Part shown: piece by piece, positions 51,366-59,055 of the stretch
Numbering within the stretch: the stretch's first letter is position 1
How the letters are laid out: the number at the start of each line of letters is the position of its first letter
Assembly (NCBI RefSeq): GCF_900116105.1
Contig: NZ_FPAC01000010.1
Location: 1-64,000, forward strand
DNA: 64,000 nt
Origin: Paenibacillus sp. 453mf
GTDB lineage: Bacteria; Bacillota; Bacilli; Paenibacillales; Paenibacillaceae
Direction: 5' to 3'
Notes under the pieces: generated by a model
Seen by the model: the letters and a program-made list of their open reading frames with translations, nothing else
Databases searched by the model: none
What the model was told of the DNA's origin: nothing
Position numbers and translations under genes: made by a program

Positions 51366-51374
51366 TGGTATAAT
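51366..51374 (+). promoter_or_regulatory. Possible extended -10 promoter before rpoA
   Basis: TGGTATAAT is a perfect extended -10 box in the 133-base rpsK-rpoA gap. No -35 box at the right distance is seen. It could give extra rpoA-rplQ transcription. Confidence 0.4.
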
Positions 51375-51478
51375 CCGGCACAATCTGTTAATAATGGTTG
51401 TTTAGGCATACTACATGGCTACACTAGATAAGGTAAATGTTTCATATAGGACCGACGTTTTGAAGGAGGGGTATTGCA

Positions 51479-52423
51479 GTGATAGAAATCGAAAAGCCGA
51501 AAATTGAGACGGTAGACGTCAATGATGATGGCACTTACGGCAAATTTGTGGTGGAACCGTTGGAACGTGGATATGGTACGACGCTGGGCAACTCGCTTCG
51601 CCGTATCTTGCTTTCCTCGCTTCCAGGTGCAGCAGTATCATCGGTACAAATCGATGGTGTGTTGCATGAATTTGCTACAGTTCCTGGCGTAATGGAAGAC
51701 GTAACGGAAATCATTTTGAACCTGAAAGCTTTGTCTTTGAAAATTCATTCGGATGAAGAGAAAGTTCTTGAGATTGATGCTGAAGGTGAAGGGGCTGTAA
51801 CAGCCGGAGATATTCGTGCGGATAGTGATGTGGAAATCCTTAACCCGGATCTTCATATTGCAACAATTGGTCCAGGTTCGAGACTACACATGCGTATTTT
51901 TGCCAATCGCGGTCGTGGCTACGTCCAAGCGGATCGGAATAAACGCGATGACCAACCGATCGGCGTCATCCCTGTGGATTCCATCTATACCCCGATTGCA
52001 CGTGTCAACTACGGTGTTGAGAATACGCGTGTTGGTCAAGTAACGAACTATGACAAGCTGACGCTTGAAATTTGGACTGATGGAAGCATTCGTCCAGAAG
52101 AAGCGGTTAGTCTTGGCGCCAAAATTTTAACCGAGCACCTGTTCTTGTTCGTTGGTCTGACTGACGAAGCTAAAGATGCAGAGATCATGGTTGAAAAAGA
52201 AGAAGACAAAAAAGAAAAAGTACTCGAAATGACGATCGAAGAGCTCGATCTATCTGTTCGATCCTATAACTGCTTGAAGCGTGCTGGTATCAACACGGTT
52301 CAGGAATTGACCACTAAGACTGAAGAAGACATGATGAAGGTGCGTAACCTTGGTCGCAAATCTTTGGAAGAAGTGCAAGAGAAGCTCGAAGAGCTTGGTT
52401 TGGGACTTCGTACAGAAGAATAG
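51479..52423 (+). CDS. rpoA: DNA-directed RNA polymerase subunit alpha
   Basis: A 314-residue subunit. The N-terminal domain (about 1-230) with GYGTTLGNSLRRILLSSLPG dimerises and nucleates core assembly; a linker with a charged EKEEDKKEK stretch leads to the C-terminal domain (about 245-314, SVRSYNCLKRAGINTVQEL), which binds UP elements and activators. GTG start at 51479 follows GAAGGAGGGG. Confidence 0.98.
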   Translation: MIEIEKPKIETVDVNDDGTYGKFVVEPLERGYGTTLGNSLRRILLSSLPGAAVSSVQIDGVLHEFATVPGVMEDVTEIILNLKALSLKIHSDEEKVLEIDAEGEGAVTAGDIRADSDVEILNPDLHIATIGPGSRLHMRIFANRGRGYVQADRNKRDDQPIGVIPVDSIYTPIARVNYGVENTRVGQVTNYDKLTLEIWTDGSIRPEEAVSLGAKILTEHLFLFVGLTDEAKDAEIMVEKEEDKKEKVLEMTIEELDLSVRSYNCLKRAGINTVQELTTKTEEDMMKVRNLGRKSLEEVQEKLEELGLGLRTEE

Positions 52424-52456
52424 CAAGCGATCGTTTGAAGTGAAGGAGGGGAAAAC

Positions 52457-52822
52457 ATGGCATACCAAAAGTTGGGTCGTAACTCCAGTGCTCGTAAAGC
52501 ATTGTTCCGTGACCTCGTAACGGATCTATTCTTGTATGAGCGTATTCAAACGACTGAAGCAAAAGCGAAAGAAGTTCGTTCTATCGCTGAAAAGCTGATC
52601 ACCAAAGCGAAGCAAGGGGATCTTCATGCACGTCGTCAAGTGGCTGCTTATGTACGTCGCGAGACGATTGATGGTGAACAGGATGCAATTCAAAAACTGT
52701 TTGGCGAAATCGCACCTCGTTACGCTGAGCGTCCAGGTGGATACACTCGTATCATGAAACTAGGACCTCGTCGCGGTGACGCTGCGCCTATGGTTTACTT
52801 GGAACTGGTAGACCGCGCGTAA
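52457..52822 (+). CDS. rplQ: 50S ribosomal protein L17
   Basis: A 121-residue protein at the tunnel exit. It starts MAYQKLGRNSSARKALFRDL; YTRIMKLGPRRGDAAPMVYLEL ends it (quoted in part: RIMKLGPRRGDAAPM). GAAGGAGGGG precedes the ATG. It is the last gene of the superoperon; two terminator-like hairpins follow. Confidence 0.98.
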   Translation: MAYQKLGRNSSARKALFRDLVTDLFLYERIQTTEAKAKEVRSIAEKLITKAKQGDLHARRQVAAYVRRETIDGEQDAIQKLFGEIAPRYAERPGGYTRIMKLGPRRGDAAPMVYLELVDRA

Positions 52823-52842
52823 ATAGTGGCATAAAGAGAGGG

Positions 52843-52884
52843 AAGGGTGACAGGATATACATTCTGAACATGCCCTTTTTTTCC
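52843..52884 (+). terminator. First terminator-like hairpin after rplQ
   Basis: AAGGG and CCCTT with inner CAG / CTG pairs around an AT-rich loop, followed by seven T. The stem is imperfect. Confidence 0.55.
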
Positions 52885-52913
52885 TTGCCTCATTGAAGCA
52901 ACGGTTTGGGGAG

Positions 52914-52936
52914 GAGCTCCGATAGGAGCTCTTTTT
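52914..52936 (+). terminator. Terminator of the S10-spc-alpha superoperon
   Basis: GAGCTCC-GATA-GGAGCTC perfect 7-bp stem, tetraloop and TTTTT. Confidence 0.85.
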
Positions 52937-53014
52937 CATTATGATGAAGATTGGGTGCTGTATGTTTTGACTTAAAAGGCTGTGTGCTTAGTATGGGATA
53001 AAGGTGTGAATTCG

Positions 53015-53791
53015 ATGCGGAACATATGTATGAAAGTGAATTATGATGGTACGGATTATTTCGGTTTCCAAACCCAGCCGATCGGGAACACCATTCAGGA
53101 TCGAATTGAAGAAGCGATCAAATCACTTACAGGTGAGGTGGTCAAAATACATGCATCAGGTCGTACAGACGCTGGGGTGCATGCTATTGGACAGGTTTTT
53201 CATTTTCATACTGAATCTCTAATTCCGATCGATCGTTGGTGTATGGCGCTGAATGGCAGATTGCCTCACGACATCATACTCACAGATGCTTTTGAAGTCC
53301 CGCTTGAGTTTCATTCCAGACGTTCCGCCAAAAGAAAAACATATCGTTACTCCATTAATGCCAATCAGTTTCTCGATCTATTTAATAGACGGACGCAGCT
53401 GCATCATCCAGGTAAGCTTGATATTCAAGCGATGCAGGAGAGTCTTCCATACTTGCTCGGGACTCATGACTTTACTTCTTTCGCTTCCCGGCATTCGACC
53501 AAACAATCTCATATCAGGACACTGTATGAGGCGAAGCTAACTGTCGATACTTCCATGTGCCGCAAAGGTCATCCGCGAGATCAAGGTGTTATACATCTGT
53601 TTATTACCGGAAACGGCTTCTTGCAGCATATGGTTCGTATTATTGTGGGCACGATGCTGGAGGTCGGCGAGGGGAAGCGTAAGCCTGAAGATATGAAGAT
53701 AATCTTGGAGGCAGAGGATCGCTCTGCAGCAGGTCCTACAGCAGTCAGCAAAGGGCTGATGCTGTGGAACGTAGAGTATGAAGATTTCTAA
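53015..53791 (+). CDS. truA: tRNA pseudouridine(38-40) synthase
   Basis: A 258-residue enzyme modifying U38-U40 in the anticodon arm. The catalytic aspartate is D52 in ASGRTDAGVHA. TGSGFL-type NGFLQHMVRIIVGTML lies near 208. ATG at 53015 has AAGGTGTG upstream. In B. subtilis the ECF transporter genes ecfA, ecfA' and ecfT lie between rplQ and truA; here they are missing and only 190 bases separate the two. Confidence 0.96.
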   Translation: MRNICMKVNYDGTDYFGFQTQPIGNTIQDRIEEAIKSLTGEVVKIHASGRTDAGVHAIGQVFHFHTESLIPIDRWCMALNGRLPHDIILTDAFEVPLEFHSRRSAKRKTYRYSINANQFLDLFNRRTQLHHPGKLDIQAMQESLPYLLGTHDFTSFASRHSTKQSHIRTLYEAKLTVDTSMCRKGHPRDQGVIHLFITGNGFLQHMVRIIVGTMLEVGEGKRKPEDMKIILEAEDRSAAGPTAVSKGLMLWNVEYEDF

Positions 53792-53811
53792 AAAAACCTC
53801 GGATAAATGCC

Positions 53812-53840
53812 TTGCGAACTTGGCTGCAATCGTGTAATAT
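53812..53840 (+). promoter_or_regulatory. SigA promoter of rplM-rpsI
   Basis: TTGCGA at 53812-53817, a 17-base spacer and TAATAT at 53835-53840. The start would be near 53847, exactly where the L13 leader begins. Confidence 0.75.
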
Positions 53841-53845
53841 ATAAG

Positions 53846-53915
53846 TTGTGTTTTCTTAATGGCTTTCCCACAGCCCCAATTAAGTGAACCACCAAATGCA
53901 ACATCAATCCATCAA
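53846..53915 (+). promoter_or_regulatory. L13 ribosomal protein leader
   Basis: CTTAAT (53855-53860) pairs with ATTAAG (53879-53884), and inside it GGCT pairs with AGCC around TTCCCAC. Downstream GTGAACCACCAAATGCAAC follows. The pattern agrees with the L13 leader motif known before rplM in Bacillota, from memory of its form. Confidence 0.65.
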
Positions 53916-53997
53916 TCAAACAGTTGAACTTAACGAATATAAACGACTAACATTTATGCGTATTATGAAACGCGAACATTTGAAGGAGGAACTTTTC

Positions 53998-54435
53998 ATG
54001 CGTACCACTTATATGGCGAAGCCTAATGAAGTTGAGCGTAATTGGCACATCATTGATGCTGAAGGCAAAACGCTCGGCCGTCTGGCAAGCGAAGCTGCGG
54101 CTTTGATCCGCGGTAAACACAAGCCACAATTTACTCCACATGTTGACACTGGCGATTTCGTTGTTGTCATCAATGCAGAGAAAATCGTTCTTACTGGTAA
54201 GAAAATGGAGAACAAAAACTATTACCGTCACTCTATGCACCCAGGTGGTCTGAAAGTCACTCCTGCCAAAGAAATGGTTAAAAACAAACCTGAACGTATG
54301 ATCGAACTCGCTGTACACGGCATGCTTCCTAAGACTCGTATGGGTAACCAAATGAAGCTTAGACTAAAAGCATACGCTGGCGCTGAACATCCACATGCAG
54401 CACAAAAACCTGAAGTTTACGAACTTCGCGGATAA
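53998..54435 (+). CDS. rplM: 50S ribosomal protein L13
   Basis: A 145-residue early-assembly protein. It starts MRTTYMAKPNEVERNWHIID; the signature YRHSMHPGGLK and MLPKTRMGNQM are present. ATG at 53998 follows GAAGGAGG; upstream in-frame codons belong to the leader. Confidence 0.97.
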   Translation: MRTTYMAKPNEVERNWHIIDAEGKTLGRLASEAAALIRGKHKPQFTPHVDTGDFVVVINAEKIVLTGKKMENKNYYRHSMHPGGLKVTPAKEMVKNKPERMIELAVHGMLPKTRMGNQMKLRLKAYAGAEHPHAAQKPEVYELRG

Positions 54436-54454
54436 TTAAAAGGAGGACAGTTTC

Positions 54455-54850
54455 ATGGCACAAGTACAATACTATGGGACAGGTCGTCGTAAACATTCGG
54501 TAGCACGTGTTCGCCTTGTACCGGGTGAAGGACGCATTGTCATTAACAAACGCGACATCAACGATTATTTTGGCGGTTTGGAAACACTCAAACTGATCGT
54601 TAAACAACCACTTGAACTGACTGAAACTTTGGGCAACTACGATATTCTCGTTATCGCTCATGGTGGTGGTATCACTGGTCAAGCAGGCGCAATCCGTCAC
54701 GGTATCTCCCGTGCACTTCTGAAAGCTGACCCAGAATACCGTCCAGGTCTGAAAAAAGCAGGCTTCCTGACTCGTGACCCACGTATGAAAGAACGTAAAA
54801 AATACGGTCTCAAAGCCGCTCGTCGTGCACCACAATTCTCGAAACGTTAA
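54455..54850 (+). CDS. rpsI: 30S ribosomal protein S9
   Basis: A 131-residue protein whose C-terminal tail reaches the P site. It has YYGTGRRKHSVARVRLVPG and GITGQAGAIRHGISRAL, and ends with the universal basic tail RRAPQFSKR. AAAGGAGG precedes the ATG. A terminator follows. Confidence 0.98.
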   Translation: MAQVQYYGTGRRKHSVARVRLVPGEGRIVINKRDINDYFGGLETLKLIVKQPLELTETLGNYDILVIAHGGGITGQAGAIRHGISRALLKADPEYRPGLKKAGFLTRDPRMKERKKYGLKAARRAPQFSKR

Positions 54851-55158
54851 TATTTATCTTGGATTTCCAAGATTACAGCCTCTGGCCATCAGGTCAGAGG
54901 TTTTTTATTTACGTTATATTGACTATGTGAAGTGCGTCATTATTACAGATATGTATATTTCTCTGTTCAAGATTATATCTGTATATTATTTAATCTCCCT
55001 TTAGTCACATCTTGCAATATGTTCATACTCCTTCGGTTTATAGAGAATATTGCACTTATCAGCTACATACCCAGCCTCTGCTGCAACCTTGTTAGAGATA
55101 TCATCGTTTAGAGTACGAAAAGGAGTTCTATTCTTTAAGCGGAAGGCAGGTTAAAGCG
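54851..55158. other. Intergenic region rpsI-SLH gene
   Basis: About 310 bases, AT-rich. The rpsI terminator is at its left end. TTGACT at 54919 with TATTAC 16 bases on is a weak promoter candidate. GCAATAT (55014-55020) and ATATTGC (55047-55053) bound a 40-base imperfect stem. No gene is seen. Confidence 0.5.
54878..54907 (+). terminator. Terminator of rplM-rpsI
   Basis: CCTCTGGCC pairs with GGTCAGAGG around ATCA, followed by TTTTTTATTT. A smaller hairpin, ATCTTGGATTTCCAAGAT, precedes it at about 54857. Confidence 0.9.
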
Positions 55159-55845
55159 ATGCGACGAATGAAAACAATTGTTACTGGGCTCATGACGGTT
55201 TCTTTAGCTTTTACAGCAGGTGCGGCTTTAACGTATGCAGATGCCGGTTTCTCCGATGTTCGAAGTATACATGGAGAGGCTGAGATTCTTTCCTTGCAGG
55301 AAAGAAATATCGTAAGAGGGACAGGCAACAGGGAGTTTAAGCCTGAATTCTCCTTATCGACCGCGGAGGCTGTTCAGCTGATTGCGCGATGTCTTGAGTC
55401 GATCCCTTATGTAAAGCAGATTCCTGCCGATAAACAGGGGGCACTGAAGGTGATGGGAGAGGCATATGGATCATACAGTGAGGAATGGCTTGAAGGCTGG
55501 TATGCAGACGCAGTCCAAGAAGTCAGCAACAATGGTTTAATGGTTCCGGCTGAGCTGACGCCATCAACGTCGATTACCAAGGAGCAATATACAGCGCTAT
55601 TGGTAGAAATGATTGAAAATTACGCAGGTTTGCCGCTGATCAACATCAAGCCTGTAGAAATCTCCGATGCGGATTCCATCACTCCATCTTACCAAGGGGC
55701 AATTCAGCGCTCATTAATTTGGGACATTACAAGTCTGGATGATAAGCTTAGCTTCTCTCCGAGGTCAGAGATTACGCGGGCGGAGGCTTCGGTTATGCTC
55801 TTCAATGCACTGGAGTTTCTGAACAAGCATCCTTATAGGCAATAA
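55159..55845 (+). CDS. Secreted S-layer homology (SLH) domain protein
   Basis: A 228-residue exported protein. A signal peptide fits residues 1-28 (basic MRRMKT, hydrophobic core, cleavage after ADA in TYADAG). The mature part is essentially three SLH-type units: GFSDVRSIHGEAEILSLQERN to about 80, the WYADAVQEVSNNGLMVP unit near 118-160, and ISDADSITPSYQGAIQRSL to about 225. SLH triplets bind pyruvylated secondary cell wall polymers, so it is probably cell-wall attached. There is no other domain, so its role beyond anchoring is unknown. AAGGCAGG precedes the ATG. It has no counterpart at this place in B. subtilis. Confidence 0.85.
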   Translation: MRRMKTIVTGLMTVSLAFTAGAALTYADAGFSDVRSIHGEAEILSLQERNIVRGTGNREFKPEFSLSTAEAVQLIARCLESIPYVKQIPADKQGALKVMGEAYGSYSEEWLEGWYADAVQEVSNNGLMVPAELTPSTSITKEQYTALLVEMIENYAGLPLINIKPVEISDADSITPSYQGAIQRSLIWDITSLDDKLSFSPRSEITRAEASVMLFNALEFLNKHPYRQ

Positions 55846-55900
55846 ATGCAACAGTAAATCACAGAATTATCTACTTAATGGATCTAATCATAAGAAGTGT

Positions 55901-56013
55901 AAAAGCCTTGTTCTCTTTTTAAAGTAAGCCAAGCAGGAATGCGTCGGGTCATCTTAGGTGGTGCCCGTTTCTCATTCCGAATGGAACTTTACGCATGGAG
56001 AACAGGCTTTTTT
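55901..56013 (+). ncRNA. Nested rod-like RNA element ending in a T tract
   Basis: The outer stem AAAAGCCTTGTTCTC (55901-55915) pairs with GAGAACAGGCTTTT (from 55998) with one bulged T and then TTTs. Nested inside are TAAAGT / ACTTTA (55920-55925 with about 55986-55991), GGAATG / CATTCC (55936-55941 with 55973-55978) and CGGG / CCCG (55945-55948 with 55964-55967). Such a 113-nt series of helices is far larger than a usual terminator. It may be a small RNA, a riboswitch-like terminator or simply an elaborate 3' end of the SLH gene. It fits no riboswitch class I could recall and lies upstream of the cysH promoter, so it is not in the cysH leader made from that promoter. Confidence 0.55.
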
Positions 56014-56086
56014 GCATACTTTTTATCAAATACAGATAAAGTTTTTGAAAAACCTTAAATTCTTAGTAAAAAAGTTGGATTTAGCA

Positions 56087-56114
56087 TTGACTTTATTCTG
56101 GTAAGATTTATACT
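56087..56114 (+). promoter_or_regulatory. SigA promoter of cysH-sat
   Basis: TTGACT at 56087-56092, a 16-base spacer and TATACT at 56109-56114. The leader would be only about 60 nt, leaving no room for an S-box riboswitch, which B. subtilis has before cysH. Confidence 0.78.
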
Positions 56115-56182
56115 TAATTGTAATTCATATCTAATTTCTAGGTTTTAATGTAAGGTAGTACATTTATGGGAGGCAAGTACAA

Positions 56183-56875
56183 ATGAACTTGTTAGAAAAA
56201 GAAGACTTGGCTAGAGTTAAGGCAGTCGAGCTCGAGGATGCAACGCCGGAGGAAATTATTCGTTTTGCTGTTGAGACATTTCCGAACATCACATTTGCTT
56301 GCAGCTTTGGAGCGGAAGATGTCGTCTTGGTTGATATGCTCCAAAAAATCAGTCCTAAAACAGACATATTTTATTTAGATACAGATTTTCATTTCAAAGA
56401 GACATATGAGACACGAGATCGTCTTGTAGCTCGTTATCATATTGATTTTGTCAGAGTATCTCCCAAGATCACACCTGAAGAGCAGGCGCAAGAGCACGGT
56501 GCTGAGCTGTGGAAGTCCGATCCGAACGCTTGCTGCAATATCCGTAAAGTAGAGCCGCTCACCCGTATTCTGTCTCAATATGATGCTTGGATTACCGGAA
56601 TTCGCCGGGATCAGGCGCCTACTCGGGCGAATTCTAAGAAAGTAGAGTATGATACGAAATTCGGCCTAATGAAATTTAATCCGATTGCGGGCTGGACTAA
56701 CGAGGATGTATGGAACTACATTCGCGAGAACAATCTCATCTATAATGCGCTCCATGATCAGAATTACCCAAGCATAGGATGCGAATATTGCACAAGACAG
56801 GTCATGCCGGGAGAAGATCCTCGTGCAGGACGCTGGTCAGGCAACGACAAAACCGAGTGTGGATTGCACAAATAA
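56183..56875 (+). CDS. cysH: Phosphoadenylyl-sulfate / adenylyl-sulfate reductase
   Basis: A 230-residue reductase of assimilatory sulfate reduction, yielding sulfite. The PP-loop-like SFGAEDVVLVD is at about 41-51. Two cysteine pairs, C117-C118 and C200/C203, are the ligands of a [4Fe-4S] cluster, and C226 in ECGLHK is the catalytic cysteine. The cluster form accepts APS (and in B. subtilis also PAPS). No APS kinase gene (cysC) is next to it, which favours APS as substrate. GGGAGG precedes the ATG. It is paired with sat 77 bases downstream. Confidence 0.94.
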   Translation: MNLLEKEDLARVKAVELEDATPEEIIRFAVETFPNITFACSFGAEDVVLVDMLQKISPKTDIFYLDTDFHFKETYETRDRLVARYHIDFVRVSPKITPEEQAQEHGAELWKSDPNACCNIRKVEPLTRILSQYDAWITGIRRDQAPTRANSKKVEYDTKFGLMKFNPIAGWTNEDVWNYIRENNLIYNALHDQNYPSIGCEYCTRQVMPGEDPRAGRWSGNDKTECGLHK

Positions 56876-56952
56876 GCGGTGTAATGTTGAAATCAAGCAT
56901 GGCTTAAATGCAAATCATCGTTATAGACAATCGCTCATAAGGAGATGAGTTC

Positions 56953-58125
56953 ATGACTACGATATTGCCTCATGGTGGAACACTAGTTAATCGTATTGTA
57001 ACAGGTGCAGAGCGAGAAGAACTGCTCAAACAAGCTAAGGAGCTAAGACAGCTGCCAATTACCAATTGGACCATTTCGGATTTGGATTTGATTGGCGTTG
57101 GCGCATTTTCTCCGCTGACCGGGTTTTTAAATGAAGAGGATTATCAGTCGGTGGTTAATAACATGCGGCTTGCAAATGGTACAGTCTGGAGCATCCCCAT
57201 TACACTTGATGTGAATCCCGAGTTTGCAGCATCGCTTGAAATTGGTGAGGTCATTGCTCTTACAGGTCAGGAAGATGGAGTAGTCTACGGGACACTGTCA
57301 GTTGAAAGTATGTATAAGGTAGATCACGATGTTGAAGCAACTAAGGTTTACAAGACAAATGATAAAGAACATCCTGGTGTGAGAAAGCTGTTCGAACGCC
57401 ATACAACTTACGTAGGTGGCTCGATTCAAGTGTTAAACCGGAAGCAGCCAGCGAAGTTCGAAGAATTTTATTATAATCCTGCAGAAACCCGTAAACAGTT
57501 TGAAGCCAAGGGTTGGAAGACGGTGGTAGGGTTTCAAACACGCAATCCTGTTCACCGTGCACACGAATATATTCAGAAGAGTGCGATGGAGATTGTAGAC
57601 GCTTTGTTCTTAAATCCACTTGTAGGTGAGACGAAGTCTGATGATGTTCCAGCTGATGTCCGGATGAAGAGTTATCTGGTTCTGCTTGAGAATTACTATC
57701 CGGCGAATCGGACTTTCCTTGGTGTATTTCCAGCAGCCATGCGTTATGCAGGACCGAGGGAGGCGATCTTCCATGCGATGGTCCGCAAAAATTATGGCTG
57801 TACCCATTTTATCGTCGGCCGTGATCATGCAGGTGTAGGCGATTATTATGGAACATATGAGGCTCAGGAGATCTTTACTCATTTTACACCAGAGGAGCTT
57901 GGAATCACCCCGCTCTTCTTTGAACACAGCTTCTTCTGTACTAAATGCGGAAATATGGCATCAAGCAAGACTTGCCCGCACGGCAAAGAGGATCATTTAA
58001 CATTATCCGGTACGAAAGTAAGAGGGCTCCTGAGAGACGGACAATGCCCACCGCCGGAATTTACGCGCCCCGAAGTAGCTGAAGTGCTTATCGAGGGAAT
58101 GACGGAGCAGCAGGTGACCATATAA
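56953..58125 (+). CDS. sat: Sulfate adenylyltransferase (ATP sulfurylase)
   Basis: A 390-residue enzyme that makes APS from ATP and sulfate, the substrate of CysH. The signatures GFQTRNPVHRAHEY (near 195) and VGRDHAGVGDYYG (near 290) hold the two catalytic HxxH-like histidine motifs. A CxxC pair with further cysteines (FCTKCGNMASSKTCPHG) lies near 331-348, a zinc-like knuckle typical of this bacterial dimeric type. AAGGAGATG precedes the ATG. A terminator overlapping the cwlD start region follows. Confidence 0.96.
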   Translation: MTTILPHGGTLVNRIVTGAEREELLKQAKELRQLPITNWTISDLDLIGVGAFSPLTGFLNEEDYQSVVNNMRLANGTVWSIPITLDVNPEFAASLEIGEVIALTGQEDGVVYGTLSVESMYKVDHDVEATKVYKTNDKEHPGVRKLFERHTTYVGGSIQVLNRKQPAKFEEFYYNPAETRKQFEAKGWKTVVGFQTRNPVHRAHEYIQKSAMEIVDALFLNPLVGETKSDDVPADVRMKSYLVLLENYYPANRTFLGVFPAAMRYAGPREAIFHAMVRKNYGCTHFIVGRDHAGVGDYYGTYEAQEIFTHFTPEELGITPLFFEHSFFCTKCGNMASSKTCPHGKEDHLTLSGTKVRGLLRDGQCPPPEFTRPEVAEVLIEGMTEQQVTI

Positions 58126-58149
58126 TCTAATGTTTGTCCTTATTTAAAT

Positions 58150-58179
58150 GAATATTTGTCCACCTCGTCCCATATAGAT
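58150..58179 (+). promoter_or_regulatory. SigE-type sporulation promoter of cwlD
   Basis: GAATATT at 58150-58156 equals the mother-cell SigE -35 consensus KMATATT. After 14 bases comes CATATAGAT at 58171-58179, close to the -10 consensus CATACAMT. The start would be near 58186. B. subtilis cwlD is known to be expressed in the mother cell. Confidence 0.7.
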
Positions 58180-58214
58180 CATTATGGTCAGTTTGGATCG
58201 GAGGTGGCTTTTTT
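58160..58214 (+). terminator. sat terminator that also holds the cwlD ribosome binding site
   Basis: CCACCTC (58160-58166) pairs with GAGGTGG (58201-58207), with an inner TCC / GGA helix, followed by C and six T, the ATG of cwlD coming at 58215. The right arm is the cwlD ribosome binding site. RNA started at the SigE-like promoter begins after the left arm and cannot form the stem. Confidence 0.65.
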
Positions 58215-58970
58215 ATGCGGAAAAATCGTTCGAATAAGCTGTTGGTGTGGATTCATGTTCGAACCATGAAGAGAGTCTTGCTGGGGGCTCTGCTGCTTGC
58301 TCTATTTGTCTGTATTGCTATATATGAGGTCCCTGCATCAAAAACGTGGAATTATTGGAGCTTACCGCTGTCAGGGAAGGTTATCGCTCTGGATGCAGGA
58401 CACGGGGGTCCAGACGGCGGTGCCGTAAGTAAGCAAGGGGTTATTGAAAAAGACATCAATCTAGCCGTGGCTTTGTATCTAAGGGACTATTTGCAGCAAG
58501 CAGGCGCTACTGTGGTCATGACAAGGGAAACAGATGTAGATCTAGCTCCTGAAGATACCAAGGGATATTCCAAACGAAAAACAGAGGATCTGAAGCAGCG
58601 TGTAAGCATGATTGAGGATAAGCAGGTCGATATGTTTATCAGCATTCACATGAACAGCATCCCTTCTAATCGCTGGAGCGGGGCACAGGTGTTCTATTAC
58701 CCGAATCATGAGGATAATCCCAATTTTGCTGCGCTCGTTCAGGACGAGATTAGACGAAACCTAGAAAATACAGATCGAATTGCTAAAACCGTTAATACCG
58801 TATATTTGCTACAAGCATTAAAAATGCCGTCTGTACTCGTGGAAGTGGGCTTTCTGTCACATCCTGAAGAATCCAGACTGCTGGCGGAGGATGAGTATCA
58901 ACGCAAGGTTGCAGCTTCGGTGTACAAAGGAATTCTAAGATATGCATCAGGGGAAAAAATGAAAAACTAA
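58215..58970 (+). CDS. cwlD: Germination-specific N-acetylmuramoyl-L-alanine amidase CwlD
   Basis: A 251-residue Amidase_3 enzyme. One transmembrane or signal-anchor segment lies at about 19-37. The zinc ligands H63 (DAGHGG), E78 (VIEKDIN) and H145 (SIHMNS) and the catalytic glutamate in VEVGFLSHPEE are intact. CwlD removes peptide side chains from spore cortex so that muramic-delta-lactam can form, with PdaA. GGAGGTGG is seven bases before the ATG. It opens the sporulation cluster and has a SigE-like promoter. Confidence 0.95.
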   Translation: MRKNRSNKLLVWIHVRTMKRVLLGALLLALFVCIAIYEVPASKTWNYWSLPLSGKVIALDAGHGGPDGGAVSKQGVIEKDINLAVALYLRDYLQQAGATVVMTRETDVDLAPEDTKGYSKRKTEDLKQRVSMIEDKQVDMFISIHMNSIPSNRWSGAQVFYYPNHEDNPNFAALVQDEIRRNLENTDRIAKTVNTVYLLQALKMPSVLVEVGFLSHPEESRLLAEDEYQRKVAASVYKGILRYASGEKMKN

Positions 58971-59055
58971 AATATTGCACCCCAGAGTGTTATAATAGAT
59001 CCGTACTTGTACGAAAGAATTACATGCCAATAGATAAAGCAGAGGTGTTATCATC

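Larger units (their letters stand above)
55846..56182. other. Intergenic region SLH gene-cysH
   Basis: About 340 bases without a gene. It contains the rod-like RNA element at 55901-56013 and the cysH promoter at 56087-56114. Confidence 0.6.

Noticed and set aside
53884..53997. 38-residue N-terminal extension of rplM
   Set aside because: It lies in the L13 leader, with no ribosome binding site; the conserved protein begins at 53998.
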